Source: Rhodobacteraceae bacterium Alg231-30 (GTDB lineage Bacteria > Pseudomonadota > Alphaproteobacteria > Rhodobacterales > Rhodobacteraceae). From it: a DNA stretch of 64,000 nt. The translations under genes were made by a program, and so were the position numbers. The first letter of the stretch is position 1, and each line of letters opens with the position of its first letter. The DNA is taken from positions 768,767 through 832,766 of the forward strand of contig FREU01000001.1 in assembly GCA_900143615.1 (NCBI GenBank), read 5' to 3'. This document shows, in pieces, positions 8,858 to 17,471 of this stretch. The notes under the pieces were generated by a model, which was not told the DNA's origin, made no database searches, and saw nothing but the letters and a program-made list of their open reading frames with translations.

Positions 8858-9676
8858 GTGGTCGTCGAAGGGCTCCAATTCCTTCAGGGCGGGATAGTCG
8901 AAAATGGGCTTATCAAGGGTTTGCTTCGCGATGGTTTCGAGGCAGAGGCGCCTTTATTTACATCTGATGCGAAACTTGACGATCACTTGGAACCATCTGA
9001 CATTTTTCACGTAGTGGATGCAGATGCATCGCAAACGAAAGTTATCGAAGAAGTTCGCTCTGGGCGAAATCTCGTCGTTCAAGGTCCTCCAGGAACTGGA
9101 AAGTCCCAGACGATCACCAACATTCTGGCTGCCGCCGTTCGCGACGGAAAATCAGTTTTGTTTGTAGCGGAAAAAATGGCAGCGCTTTCCGTAGTTCATA
9201 ACAGAATGGTCAAAACCGGGCTCAAAGATACATGCTTGGAACTGCATTCTAGATCTGCGAACAAGAAAGCATTCCTTCAGGAGTTGGCTCAGACACTGGC
9301 CAAGCCGCGTCTACTGAGTGATAATGGGTCCAGTTACGTCTCAGGCGACCTTACTGAATGGCTACAGGACAAAGGTATGAAGCACTCACGAGGCGCGCCG
9401 TATCATCCTCAGACACAAGGTAAAATCGAGCGACGGCATCAAACCCTGAAGAACAGGATTCTGCTGGAAAACTACTTCTTACCGGGAGATCTCGAAGCCC
9501 AAATCGAAGCCTTCGTCGATCACTACAATCACAAGCGCTACCACGAGAGCCTGAACAACGTCACACCCGCTGACGTCTACTTCGGGCGTGACCAAGCCAT
9601 TCTGGAACAACGAGAAAGGATCAAACAGAAGACACTCGAAGCGCGACGCTTGCATCACAGCAAACGCGCCGCATAA
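8858..9676 (+). pseudogene. DUF4011-type helicase fragment fused to IS3 transposase tail
   Basis: The frame of 272 codons is a chimera. Codons 1-147 match the central part of large DUF4011/AAA superfamily 1 helicases: FHVVDADASQTKVIEEVRSG, Walker A VQGPPGTGKSQTITNI, FVAEKMAALSVVHNRM and CLELHSRSANKKAFLQEL. From about codon 148 (LLSDNGSSYVSGDL) to the stop it is the C-terminal half of an IS3-family DDE transposase, with RGAPYHPQTQGKIERRHQT (the final E) and the tail DVYFGRDQAI. The helicase lacks both its beginning and its end and the transposase lacks its first catalytic Asp. Both are dead unless the chimera has a new role. Such helicases are often in defence islands, in line with the neighbours. 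Confidence 0.75.
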
Positions 9677-9750
9677 TCACACCAACCAGATGAGCCAAAC
9701 ACTCTCTTAGTTTAAGCTAACATTGGTTCCAAAAACTCTGACGACGGACA
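9300..9750 (+). mobile_element. IS3-family right-end remnant
   Basis: The transposase C-terminal half, starting at about 9300, is followed by roughly 75 noncoding bases ending in ACTCTGACGACGGACA. This has the look of an IS3-family terminal repeat ending in CA. The left half of the element is missing, and the left junction is inside the helicase fragment. The exact right end (9750) is a guess from the terminal CA. Confidence 0.55.
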
Positions 9751-9930
9751 GATTAACCTGCCGAAATGGTTGCTGAAGCGGAACAACTCTCCGCAAAGCA
9801 TGAACCGGAAATAGCATCTCGGATTGCGGTAGCCTTCTTTTCTGTGGGAGCTGGCGAACATTGATAGCGTCGAGGTTGCTCTCCAAGTCTATCGAAGCGG
9901 GACACGCAGTTTGGCTGAACGTCTCAAGAC

Positions 9931-9950
9931 CCGTCGATGGGGTGGGGTCA
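9931..9950. repeat. Short G-rich repeat, copy B
   Basis: This is the counterpart of 617-637, identical apart from one G. It abuts the 39-bp direct repeat that follows one base later. Confidence 0.5.
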
Positions 9951-9951
9951 T

Positions 9952-9990
9952 TAGTAGGGGATTAGTAGGGGATGTACGTCAAACTTTCTC
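9952..9990 (+). repeat. 39-bp direct repeat, left copy
   Basis: It contains two tandem TAGTAGGGG-like units followed by ATGTACGTCAAAC and TTCTC. The second copy, in the same orientation at 16496-16534, differs at 2 of 39 positions by eye. The two copies bracket the radical SAM/kinase/sulfotransferase module. Confidence 0.8.
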
Positions 9991-10205
9991 CGACGTTGTC
10001 GTGTGCTGTCAAAGGGGTGTTCTAAAGATAATCAATTGATCGTAAGGTGTTATCCGACAATTGGAAGGTAATCCCCCCAGAGGCCGAGTTAACATAAGGG
10101 CGCATATTGGCCACTCTCCTTCGTAAAAAGCTGGACGTTAGCAACTTCGATGATACTGTCCAGCGTAAGGAACCTGTTTCAATTGTTGATTGACCTGAAG
10201 GTGCT

Positions 10206-10433
10206 ATGTCTTTCTTTGACCTAAGACGACGTTCAGTCGAACCTGGAAGTTGGGAGGGCATGAAGCCTCCTCCATTCAATCCCGTCTCGATATTTGAAGA
10301 CTTACGTTGGCATTACGCTCTCTACAAAAGCGACCAATTGCCAACTGGAAGAATAATTGGTTTTTTATTCCTACGGGTCGTCCAACTCTATGAATACAAA
10401 CGAGGCTGGCGAGAGGGTGACAAGGGTGCCTGA
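10206..10433 (+). CDS. Small hypothetical protein, first gene of the module
   Basis: This 75-residue frame has a good ribosome-binding site (GAAGGTG, about six bases before the ATG) and overlaps the start of the radical SAM gene that follows. It has no signal peptide. The centre (RIIGFLFLRVVQLYEYKRGW) is hydrophobic then basic. It may be the truncated N-terminus of an acyltransferase-like protein, a genuine small protein, or conceivably a substrate peptide for the adjacent radical SAM enzymes. Nothing in it decides between these. Confidence 0.4.
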   Translation: MSFFDLRRRSVEPGSWEGMKPPPFNPVSIFEDLRWHYALYKSDQLPTGRIIGFLFLRVVQLYEYKRGWREGDKGA

Positions 10434-11475
10434 ATCAACAAGCCTTCAAGATGCCAATGCATTTTCATTGGACAGACGAAACTTTGATATTTTGGACGAT
10501 CATTCAGCGCGAATCTGGCGTGCGGAATTCTTGAGATGTAAGCGATCAAGACGGCTCCCGCCAACACGGCTCATCATTGAGATACTTAACTCATGTAATC
10601 TGGACTGCCCAATGTGTCGCGTTGGTCAACACGGTGTCGACCTCAAGCGACGAATGGAGTTACAAGACTTTCGAAGTGTATTGGACCAGTGCTACAATCT
10701 TAAGTCTGTACGCCTAAATGGGTTGGGTGAAAGCACTCTAGTGCCAAACTTTTTGGACTATATTAACGAGCTACAACAAAGATCCATCGAAATCGAACTC
10801 ATAACAAACGGAACCGCAACTGACCAAACATATGAGAGAATTCTCGATTTCGGAGGTAAGATTTTTTTCTCTTGGGATGCCGCAAGTCCAATCCTATTCG
10901 AAAAGCTTCGAAGGCCCGCTTCTTGGACAAGTTGCCTCAGTGCAGTAACACGAGCCTCTGCCTACAAGAATGCTTCGAAAAAAGGACTCGTCGGGTTGCT
11001 CTTCACACTACAAAAGGCAAACATTTCTGAAATTGCAGATGTGATGAAACTGGCTGTTGATATCGGTGTGGACAGTGTCCAGCTGAACGTGATGAAGGGC
11101 GGATCGCTCCGCTGGATAGAAACTGAATTTCCCGAGATTCTGAACCAAATTGCCAGCGCCTCTGAACTGGCACGTGACAGCGACGTTGCAATTCTCGTAC
11201 CCGATCAAATCAACGGACAAAAGATTGATGGGGATGTGCAGGTTACTTCGGGGACACGCTGCACTGTACCAAATACAGAAGCCGTCGTTAGGTGGAATGG
11301 GGATATTCAGGTCTGTAACATGTTCAATCCGTATACGATTGGAAACGTATTCAGTCAGGGTCTCCAGCCAGCTTGGGATAGTACTTTCGCTCGAGTGTTC
11401 CTAAAGAAACTCAACACCTCTGAACGGCATCCGTACTGTAAGAACTGTGCTTACATTCCGAAAGCATATGACTGA
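10357..11475 (+). CDS. Radical SAM protein with SPASM-like C-terminus (rSAM 1)
   Basis: The protein has the radical SAM cluster motif C80-NLD-C84-PM-C87 preceded by a beta strand (RLIIEILNS). It also has the TNG motif (IELITNGTA) and a C-terminal auxiliary cysteine set (RCTVPNTEAVVRWNGDIQVC, then YCKNCAY) of the SPASM/twitch type. The frame opens at a TTG (10357) with GGAAG upstream; an ATG at 10390 is the alternative. Radical SAM/SPASM proteins modify peptides, sugars or other metabolites; the substrate is not evident. It is the first large gene of a three-gene operon: its stop overlaps the kinase start by eight bases. Confidence 0.8.
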   Translation: MVFYSYGSSNSMNTNEAGERVTRVPESTSLQDANAFSLDRRNFDILDDHSARIWRAEFLRCKRSRRLPPTRLIIEILNSCNLDCPMCRVGQHGVDLKRRMELQDFRSVLDQCYNLKSVRLNGLGESTLVPNFLDYINELQQRSIEIELITNGTATDQTYERILDFGGKIFFSWDAASPILFEKLRRPASWTSCLSAVTRASAYKNASKKGLVGLLFTLQKANISEIADVMKLAVDIGVDSVQLNVMKGGSLRWIETEFPEILNQIASASELARDSDVAILVPDQINGQKIDGDVQVTSGTRCTVPNTEAVVRWNGDIQVCNMFNPYTIGNVFSQGLQPAWDSTFARVFLKKLNTSERHPYCKNCAYIPKAYD

Positions 11476-11977
11476 TCGTGCGCTTGTCGTTATTGTTTGT
11501 GGTGCACCGGGAACGGGCAAGAGTACTCTTGCTAGACAACTCATGTTGCATTGGGGGCGTGGAGCCACCGTGGAGGTTGATGACCTAAGGGGAATGATCA
11601 ACCAAATTGACTGGACCTCTCATCAGCAGCACTTCGACGGTATCGTAGCTGCAGCAACGGTTTGTAAATATTATATACACTCCGGCTATCGTCCGGTCGT
11701 ATTGGTCGATACGTTTGGGTATGGCAGTCTTAAGTTCGCCACTGATGAGCTACATGATGTTCATAAGATTTCAGTATCCTTAACTAGCAGCGCCGCAGCC
11801 ATAAAGTGGCGCCTCATTCGTAGGATTGGCGGTTACCGAGATTGGCGCAACGCACAAAAATTCAATACACATATGCTAGATAGCTTGGAGGAATATGATC
11901 TGACTTTCGACACCTCTCGAAAGACGGTCAAAGAAATAGCCAACAGTGTCTTCGCTCACGCAGAGCTGAAAAGCTGA
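11468..11977 (+). CDS. P-loop kinase (adenylylsulfate/zeta-toxin kinase-like fold)
   Basis: The protein has 169 residues from the ATG at 11468, chosen because it overlaps the preceding stop; an upstream ATG at 11447 is less likely. Walker A is G12-APGTGK-S19, and VEVDDLRGMI supplies an acidic residue typical of small-molecule kinases. The rest resembles short P-loop kinases acting on small metabolites. It lies between two radical SAM genes in a translationally coupled operon. A small-molecule phosphorylation step in the same pathway is likely; APS kinase feeding the sulfotransferase encoded opposite is one option but is not shown by specific motifs. Confidence 0.65.
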   Translation: MTDRALVVIVCGAPGTGKSTLARQLMLHWGRGATVEVDDLRGMINQIDWTSHQQHFDGIVAAATVCKYYIHSGYRPVVLVDTFGYGSLKFATDELHDVHKISVSLTSSAAAIKWRLIRRIGGYRDWRNAQKFNTHMLDSLEEYDLTFDTSRKTVKEIANSVFAHAELKS

Positions 11978-12966
11978 TGAGGTTAGCAGCGCCTGAAACA
12001 CTGTTCGTTGAGATCACATCTGAATGCAACTCGCGCTGCAAATATTGCCACATGTGGTCCTTGGAGGACGAGCCTGCCGGCCTCCCAACTAGTGAAAAGC
12101 TAAAAATTGTCAGCGAGTTCGCTAGTTGGAATCCAAACGGTGAAGTGGTGCTAACCGGAGGAGAGCCATTTCTAAAGGTAGATGAGGTATTTCAAGTTTT
12201 CGATTTGTGCCGAGAGCTACGAATAACGTGCTCCGTAAATACGAATGGGTCGATCATAACCGGCGAATTGATTGACCGAATTATTAGTCACGGACCACGA
12301 TATCTTGTTATTTCGCTCGATTCACATGAACCAGAAGTGCACGATTTTCATCGGGGAGTTCCCGGTGGATTTGAAAAAACAGAAGCGCTATTACGGGCCC
12401 TTGTGAATCAAAGATGTGAGCAGCGAAAGCTAAAAACTGAATTCATAGTGAATACTGTAATTACAAATCTAAACATTGAACATATCGATGAAACCATGAG
12501 ATTTTCAGAAAGTATTGGCGTTGACGGTATTACTCTGCAAATGCTCAGTCCAACGTTCTACAGAATTGGTCGATACGACAAATTTTTTGAGAACCATTTC
12601 TTCAGCGACAAGCCTGCAGCTATCAATTCGATACAAAGAATAATAGATCAGAAAGATAAATTCCCAATTTTGAGAACTACTTCCTCAGACCTATTCTGGA
12701 TGCAAAAGTACATCATCAATCCACTTCACACCGTTGACCCGATCTGCAATTCGCATGAACGTAACATTGTTATCGATCACATTGGAAACGCGCGTTTATG
12801 CTTCAACATGTCAAAGATTATGAACGGAGAAATATTGGGGAATGTTCGTGGGCATTCTCTTAGTGAACTTTGGTATGGAGATGTATCTGAGAGAGCCCGA
12901 AACTTGATGGAAGACTGCCGTTTATCTTGCGGTATGCTAAACTGTCATCGCCGAAAGCAGCTCTAG
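11977..12966 (+). CDS. Radical SAM protein (rSAM 2)
   Basis: The protein has 329 residues starting at the ATG that overlaps the kinase stop by one base. Near the N-terminus is C17-NSR-C21-KY-C24, then the GGE motif VVLTGGEPFLK and the segment VNTNGS. The C-terminal part has further cysteines (ICNSHERNIVIDHIGNARLCFN, then CRLSCGMLNCHRR), consistent with an auxiliary iron-sulfur cluster as in SPASM proteins. It is distinct in sequence from rSAM 1. This is the last gene of the plus-strand operon. Only about 40 bases separate it from the convergent minus-strand operon. Confidence 0.85.
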   Translation: MRLAAPETLFVEITSECNSRCKYCHMWSLEDEPAGLPTSEKLKIVSEFASWNPNGEVVLTGGEPFLKVDEVFQVFDLCRELRITCSVNTNGSIITGELIDRIISHGPRYLVISLDSHEPEVHDFHRGVPGGFEKTEALLRALVNQRCEQRKLKTEFIVNTVITNLNIEHIDETMRFSESIGVDGITLQMLSPTFYRIGRYDKFFENHFFSDKPAAINSIQRIIDQKDKFPILRTTSSDLFWMQKYIINPLHTVDPICNSHERNIVIDHIGNARLCFNMSKIMNGEILGNVRGHSLSELWYGDVSERARNLMEDCRLSCGMLNCHRRKQL

Positions 12967-13006
12967 TCTCCTTTGTGTGTGTAAATAGTCCCAAAACCGT
13001 TCAGGA

Positions 13007-13780
13007 TCATGCGCTGCTTGTGCGCTCGTACTTGATGCCACGCTTGTCAAGGAAATCCAGCAAATAGTGTTCTCGTGAAACGACAGCTTTCCCGATGCAT
13101 TGAGAGAATTCCTCTTCTGCTATGTCCCCAATACTTGAAACGTTCGTGGGCTCTATCCCGGTAGCAGCCATTGCGATTTCGTCGCCGACCCACGGGAGGA
13201 GAGACGAGTACAAGTCAATAGCTAAATTCTCCTGACGGTGAAATGTGATGTCTGGTATGAGTTCATCCATGAGGTCAAGACTGAACCGTCCAGCTTTTGC
13301 TTCATCGAATGCAAATTTCGGCGATCTGGAGAACATTGTCACGAAGTGGCCAGTAAAGTATCCGATACCTTGCGTTTCTCTTGAGATTCCCCAACGCTGT
13401 AGCATTGTGGACTCCTGATAGTCGAGAAAGCCCAATGGACTAGTATCTATACCACTTATCTTGCCTCCTTTGCTCTCTGCTAACCGACTGATCCACAGTC
13501 CTAGCTTGAATGTGGACTTAGCCAAAGAAATGGGATGCCTTATGCTGCTCAAAATTGGATGGTTTGAAGCATAGTCTGGGATCTGCGACACTGTGCAATG
13601 ATGATCTTTGCTGGCGCCAACGATCCCGCGAGTGTTAGGCAACAAGATTTCATTCATTGTTATGTCGTCGCCAATTTCGCGTCTTTGCGAGAGCCGAAAC
13701 GCGTTTCTGATGACTCTTCGCGAGAAAGTACTGCCACACCTGGGATTTGCTATATGAACAAATCTATTTGTAATAATCAT
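13007..13780 (-). CDS. Sulfotransferase-family protein
   Basis: With the ATG at 13780 the protein has 257 residues. Residues 8-18 (FVHIANPRCGST) match the 5'-phosphosulfate-binding loop of PAPS-dependent sulfotransferases, and ILSSIRHPISLAKSTF matches the 3'-phosphate-binding Arg/Ser motif. A longer frame reaches 13885, but the extra residues overlap the upstream gene and lack a family match. The start at 13780 overlaps the radical SAM stop by 17 bases, which indicates coupling. It probably transfers sulfate to a glycan or small molecule made by the neighbours. It is the last gene of the minus-strand operon. Confidence 0.75.
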   Translation of the reverse strand: MIITNRFVHIANPRCGSTFSRRVIRNAFRLSQRREIGDDITMNEILLPNTRGIVGASKDHHCTVSQIPDYASNHPILSSIRHPISLAKSTFKLGLWISRLAESKGGKISGIDTSPLGFLDYQESTMLQRWGISRETQGIGYFTGHFVTMFSRSPKFAFDEAKAGRFSLDLMDELIPDITFHRQENLAIDLYSSLLPWVGDEIAMAATGIEPTNVSSIGDIAEEEFSQCIGKAVVSREHYLLDFLDKRGIKYERTSSA

Positions 13781-14567
13781 GAAGTTGCTCCGGGGTTGGT
13801 CGCGGTGCGATCTTCGACGTCGTGTGTTGAAACTCTGCGCCGCATGACCCAAGGCAATGTCTACAAGATGAAATGGGCTCATCACGAAATAGGAAGCCTC
13901 TCACTTCGTGTTGAAAGTCAACGGAATCGGAAATTTGGATACTATCCTGTCTTTCATCCGCTCTCGAAGTATGCACTGCGTTCACGCTGATTGAACATCT
14001 GTAGAGGCGATCTCCAGAGACCGAAACCGTGAAGTCTTTGAACCGGCATTTCTCAAATACAAAACTGGTTATTCGGTCACTTGCGGTACGCCCAGGCTTT
14101 GAAATGTAATTGAAATGTGTCCAATTGCGAAATTCAATTTCAGTACCAAATCGCATTGCTTCCGATTCAAGTGCCACTCGACGTTTCTCTAATGTGGTTT
14201 TTGTCGAAGGATATACAGAAACGATGACCTTGGATGCATTTGTCCAAAACTCTGGTGGCATCCTATGAAGCAAAAGCCCATTCGTTTTGACTACAACCCT
14301 CTGGCTCAACGAAGAAGCGCTACATAGTCGCATGGCGTCCAATAGCTTTGGATGCAACAAGGGCTCTCCGCCCAGAATCTGTAGCTTAGAACACGAAACC
14401 GCGCTCGCTAACCTATCTAGGTTGATTTCCAGCTGTCCGATGTCTTGCAGCCTCTTGTCCATAAGCGGGCTGCTCTGAGAGCAACCCTTGCACGTAATAT
14501 TGCAATGCGAAGTTAGGTGAATTTCTAAGCAATATACACGTACCGGTGAGCTAGGAGTCGTCTTCAT
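13764..14567 (-). CDS. Radical SAM protein (rSAM 3)
   Basis: The protein has 267 residues with C22-NIT-C26-KG-C29, then LQILGGEPLLHPKLLD (GGE motif) and VKTNGLLL. The C-terminal cysteines (FEKCRF, RCSIS, CRHCLGSCG) suggest a second cluster. The style (HLTSHCNITCKGCSQSSP) is that of small radical SAM enzymes found in polysaccharide and secondary-metabolite loci. It starts inside the end of the glycosyltransferase gene (17-base overlap) and ends inside the sulfotransferase gene. Confidence 0.85.
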   Translation of the reverse strand: MKTTPSSPVRVYCLEIHLTSHCNITCKGCSQSSPLMDKRLQDIGQLEINLDRLASAVSCSKLQILGGEPLLHPKLLDAMRLCSASSLSQRVVVKTNGLLLHRMPPEFWTNASKVIVSVYPSTKTTLEKRRVALESEAMRFGTEIEFRNWTHFNYISKPGRTASDRITSFVFEKCRFKDFTVSVSGDRLYRCSISVNAVHTSRADERQDSIQISDSVDFQHEVRGFLFRDEPISSCRHCLGSCGAEFQHTTSKIAPRPTPEQLHDYYK

Positions 14568-15360
14568 AAGTATGATTCTCTAAGCCAGCGAAGTTAGAGT
14601 TTGTTACAAAATCCTGCGGCTTAAAGTGCTTGCGAAACTGGCCAGCACAACCTTTTCCGTAACGTCGGAATGTTCTCCTAAAAGATGAAAGTGTCGGATC
14701 ATATTGGTGTCGCACAATTGCTGTTTCACAATAGCCAATTTTGTAGCCAGCATTCTGCATCTTAAAGCATATTCCAGGATCTTCCCCTCCGGCCCCAGGA
14801 ACAGATTCGTCGAACCCATCCACAAGTGAAAAGATATTCTTACGGAAGATAGCATTTGCCGTCGTCAAATAGTAATACTTGCCGCGGAAGAACCACGGAT
14901 CGAGCGTTTTATGATAGTCATAATACGCGGAGAAGATATCCGACCCATAAGCTACTACTTTCCCACCAACACATGCCACGGACACAGGGGATTTTACCAT
15001 TGCATCATGCAGTTGGACCAGCCAGTTCTGGTCTACAAGGCAGTCATTATCTGTAAAGGCAATCAAAGGATGTTTGGCAATACGTGCGCCTACATTTCTT
15101 GAAAAGGCTGCTCCTGAATTTCTGCTGTTTCGAATGTATCGAATATCTAGATCGAAGAATTTATCGGTAACTTCCGAAAGCGGTTCGGGGCTGAAATCAT
15201 CTACTAGAATTATTTCACATCTGAAGTTTGCCCGCCTGATCGACTCCAACATGTCATGTGTTTGGCTCGATCTTCCGTAACACGGTAGTATCAACGAAAC
15301 GTCGAGGTAGGTGTACGATTCTGCTGAAGAATTATTCGTTGTCGTTTCTTGAGGCATCAT
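14551..15360 (-). CDS. Family 2 glycosyltransferase
   Basis: The protein is a GT-A fold enzyme of about 269 residues from the ATG at 15360, which overlaps the stop of the UXS gene. It shows [26 protein letters not shown], the nucleotide-sugar motif [27 protein letters not shown] with the DND metal site, and [16 protein letters not shown] near the catalytic end. No membrane segment is seen, so it is cytoplasmic. Its position directly after a UDP-xylose synthase-like gene suggests UDP-xylose or UDP-glucuronate as donor; this is inference. Confidence 0.85.
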   Translation of the reverse strand: MMPQETTTNNSSAESYTYLDVSLILPCYGRSSQTHDMLESIRRANFRCEIILVDDFSPEPLSEVTDKFFDLDIRYIRNSRNSGAAFSRNVGARIAKHPLIAFTDNDCLVDQNWLVQLHDAMVKSPVSVACVGGKVVAYGSDIFSAYYDYHKTLDPWFFRGKYYYLTTANAIFRKNIFSLVDGFDESVPGAGGEDPGICFKMQNAGYKIGYCETAIVRHQYDPTLSSFRRTFRRYGKGCAGQFRKHFKPQDFVTNSNFAGLENHTYEDDS

Positions 15361-16325
15361 ATAGCCCAACCTGGAAAAAGCTGTCGATAGTACTCGATGG
15401 TCTTGTTTAAGCCCTCATCTAATTGCAATCTTGGCGCCCAACTCAATACTTCTTTTGCAAGACCAATATTTGGACACCTCTGTTTGGGATCGTCTTCGGG
15501 TAATGTCTCCCATATTATGTCGGACTTTGAGCCAGTTAGAGCAAGCGTTCGCTCGGCTAAACTTCTGATGGTATACTCCACCGGGTTTCCGAGATTTATC
15601 GGACCTGTTTCTGTTTCATCTGTCTCCATGAAACGTATCAGTCCGTCCACCATATCCTGTACGTAACAGAAAGACCGTGTCTGCTGGCCGTCACCGTAAA
15701 CAGTTAAGGGAGCGCCTTTGAGAGCCTGCACAATAAAGTTCGATACGACGCGTCCATCCGCATGGTGCATCCTTGGCCCGAAGGTGTTGAAAATCCGCGC
15801 TACTTTGATCTCTAGACCATGTTGACGTCGATAGTCGAAGAACAGAGTTTCTGCGCAACGTTTTCCTTCATCATAGCAGGACCGCGCACCAATGGGATTT
15901 ACGTTGCCCCAATAGCTCTCGGGCTGCGGGTGCAGTATGGGGTCGCCATAAACTTCGCTGGTAGATGCCTGCAAAATTTTGCATCTAAGGCGCTTCGCTA
16001 GTCCGAGCATGTTAATTGCGCCCTGGACGGAAGTCTTCGTGGTTTGCACTGGGTCATGCTGGTAGTGCACTGGTGAAGCTGGGCAGGCTAAATTGTAAAT
16101 TTCGTCCACTTCTACGTAGAGCGGGATGGTTACATCGTGTCGAATGAATTCAAATCTGGCGTTGTTGTGATGGTGTTCAATGTTGCGTTTTGCGCCAGTG
16201 AAAAGGTTGTCCACACAGAGAACTTCGTTTCCCTGTTGGAGCAACGAGTCTATGAGGTGGGAACCGATGAAGCCGGCTCCGCCGGTAACCAGAACTCGTT
16301 TTCGTAGATTGTAGGCTCTCGGCAC
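15357..16325 (-). CDS. UDP-glucuronate decarboxylase-like (UDP-xylose synthase)
   Basis: The 322-residue protein is a short-chain dehydrogenase of the extended type. It has [12 protein letters not shown] as Rossmann loop, [22 protein letters not shown], and YDEGKR with the catalytic Tyr-x3-Lys. The ACPASPxHYQ segment and the [11 protein letters not shown] block are typical of UDP-xylose synthases rather than of GalE or RmlB. It would convert UDP-glucuronate to UDP-xylose in the cytoplasm. It heads the minus-strand operon UXS - glycosyltransferase - rSAM 3 - sulfotransferase. The ATG at 16325 was taken as start. Confidence 0.85.
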   Translation of the reverse strand: MPRAYNLRKRVLVTGGAGFIGSHLIDSLLQQGNEVLCVDNLFTGAKRNIEHHHNNARFEFIRHDVTIPLYVEVDEIYNLACPASPVHYQHDPVQTTKTSVQGAINMLGLAKRLRCKILQASTSEVYGDPILHPQPESYWGNVNPIGARSCYDEGKRCAETLFFDYRRQHGLEIKVARIFNTFGPRMHHADGRVVSNFIVQALKGAPLTVYGDGQQTRSFCYVQDMVDGLIRFMETDETETGPINLGNPVEYTIRSLAERTLALTGSKSDIIWETLPEDDPKQRCPNIGLAKEVLSWAPRLQLDEGLNKTIEYYRQLFPGWAI

Positions 16326-16713
16326 GTTTGCGCTCCTGGTTCATCAATACGCCAACAGTCGAAGCCCTTAATTGCGATCCGAAAACCAAGCGTCGTTTAA
16401 GATTGCATCCAGGGGCAAGAAGTTTCAATACTCTGGAGAAGCGCGTCCCGCTCCAATCTTGTAGGGCTGAAGGTTTTCTAGGTTGGCAACATCGCTAGTA
16501 GGGGATTAGTAGGGAATGTACGTCAAACGTTCTCTGGCTTGGCCCGGCACTGCCCAAGAGCGCTAATCAAAATAGTGGTTTAACCTTAATGAGTTATACG
16601 GCCTCAGGTGGTGCTGTCCGGTCATGTCCATCACATGGACGGCAAAATTCGTAATTTTCGGGTTTGCTGAGGTTTGAGGCCACCTTAAGGTCAGCAAACG
16701 GGAGGGGCGCATC
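16326..16713. other. Intergenic upstream of UXS operon and recombinase debris
   Basis: It holds the right 39-bp direct repeat (16496-16534) and presumably the promoter of the UXS operon. I see no gene. Confidence 0.5.
16496..16534 (+). repeat. 39-bp direct repeat, right copy
   Basis: This is the second copy of the repeat at 9952-9990, in the same orientation, with two differences. It lies 180 bases before broken integrase genes. Confidence 0.8.
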
Positions 16714-17301
16714 ATGAACCGCTCCTATAAAAACGTAAAACCCAAAATCCACCGCGTATATTCTGTGGACGACGTCCTTTCTCTTTATGGGATTTGCCGT
16801 AACACCCTGTCAAATTGGGAACGCTTCGGATTGAGGAGCACTGGGGGCAAGGGGCCGCGCCTGTATAGAGGGGCAGAGCTCAAACGGTTTCACGATGCGC
16901 GCAAGCTGCGAGTGAAGGGAGAATTGAAACTTGGTGAGTTCAAATGTCTTGGCTGTGGTGCTGCGGTCTGTCCCCACTCGGCACGCCATTGTCTGGCGGC
17001 GCTGGGCGACCGCTTGTGCCGTAGCAAGGAAGAGGAAAAGGCTTGGTCGCTTAATCTTGGACACGAAAAGGTGGCCACAACCGAAGCACACTACGGCAAG
17101 ATGACTGATGAAAACCGCAGGGCCGTCATGTTGGAGTTACATAGAGGTACGCGGTGTTGGACACCTGCTTTCATGCGGTCTGCCGGGATAGTCCATATCC
17201 GTGTTTTGAAGTTGATTTCATCCCAGGTTGCGCCACGTACCTCGCCGGAGCGGGCAGCGGTCAATATCAGGAACAAGAGAGCCTGCCGCCCCACGCTTTG
17301 A
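16714..17301 (+). pseudogene. HTH/zinc-ribbon regulator fused to integrase C-terminus
   Basis: Residues 1-85 form a MerR/excisionase-like helix-turn-helix (YSVDDVLSLYGICRNTLSNWER) followed by the start of a zinc ribbon (FKCLGCGAAVCP). At about residue 88 the frame changes identity to a tyrosine recombinase C-terminus: HSARHCLAALGDRLCRS with Arg, NLGHEKVATT with His, and EAHYGKM with the nucleophile Tyr. After about residue 145 it reads antisense through another integrase fragment. The ATG has a strong GGAGGGG site. A deletion has joined the regulator and the integrase end of one element. Activity is unlikely. Confidence 0.7.
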
Positions 17302-17471
17302 CGCGGTGCGCCAAATAGCTTCTCGCACACTTCTGGCAACTCGCGCCAAGGCACGGATGGAAAATGTGCTACCCGATCTCGTTTGCTTTTTTGTTTGGGC
17401 AGCAATGCGTCGACCGCCGAAACCGGATTGCTCGTAGATAAGCCGGACACAACTCTGAATTTGTTTTTCAC
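17091..17471 (-). pseudogene. Tyrosine recombinase middle fragment
   Basis: The 126-codon frame contains NPVSAVDALLPKQK and LLFLILTAARSGEVRGATWDEIN, which carries the first catalytic Arg of P4-type integrases, then WTIPADRMKAGVQHRVPL. The sequence then loses similarity before the second half of the catalytic domain. Both ends are missing. It lies antisense to the tail of the preceding chimera. Confidence 0.75.

Larger units (their letters stand above)
9751..10205. other. Intergenic, recombination scar, no clear gene
   Basis: No convincing gene is seen. The stretch carries the G-rich repeat copy B (9931-9950) and the first 39-bp direct repeat (9952-9990). A short minus-strand frame at 10022-10279 has no recognisable content. 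Confidence 0.5.

Noticed and set aside
10022-10279. 85-residue minus-strand frame near the left direct repeat
   Set aside because: No recognisable content, no good start site, and it overlaps a better-supported plus-strand frame.
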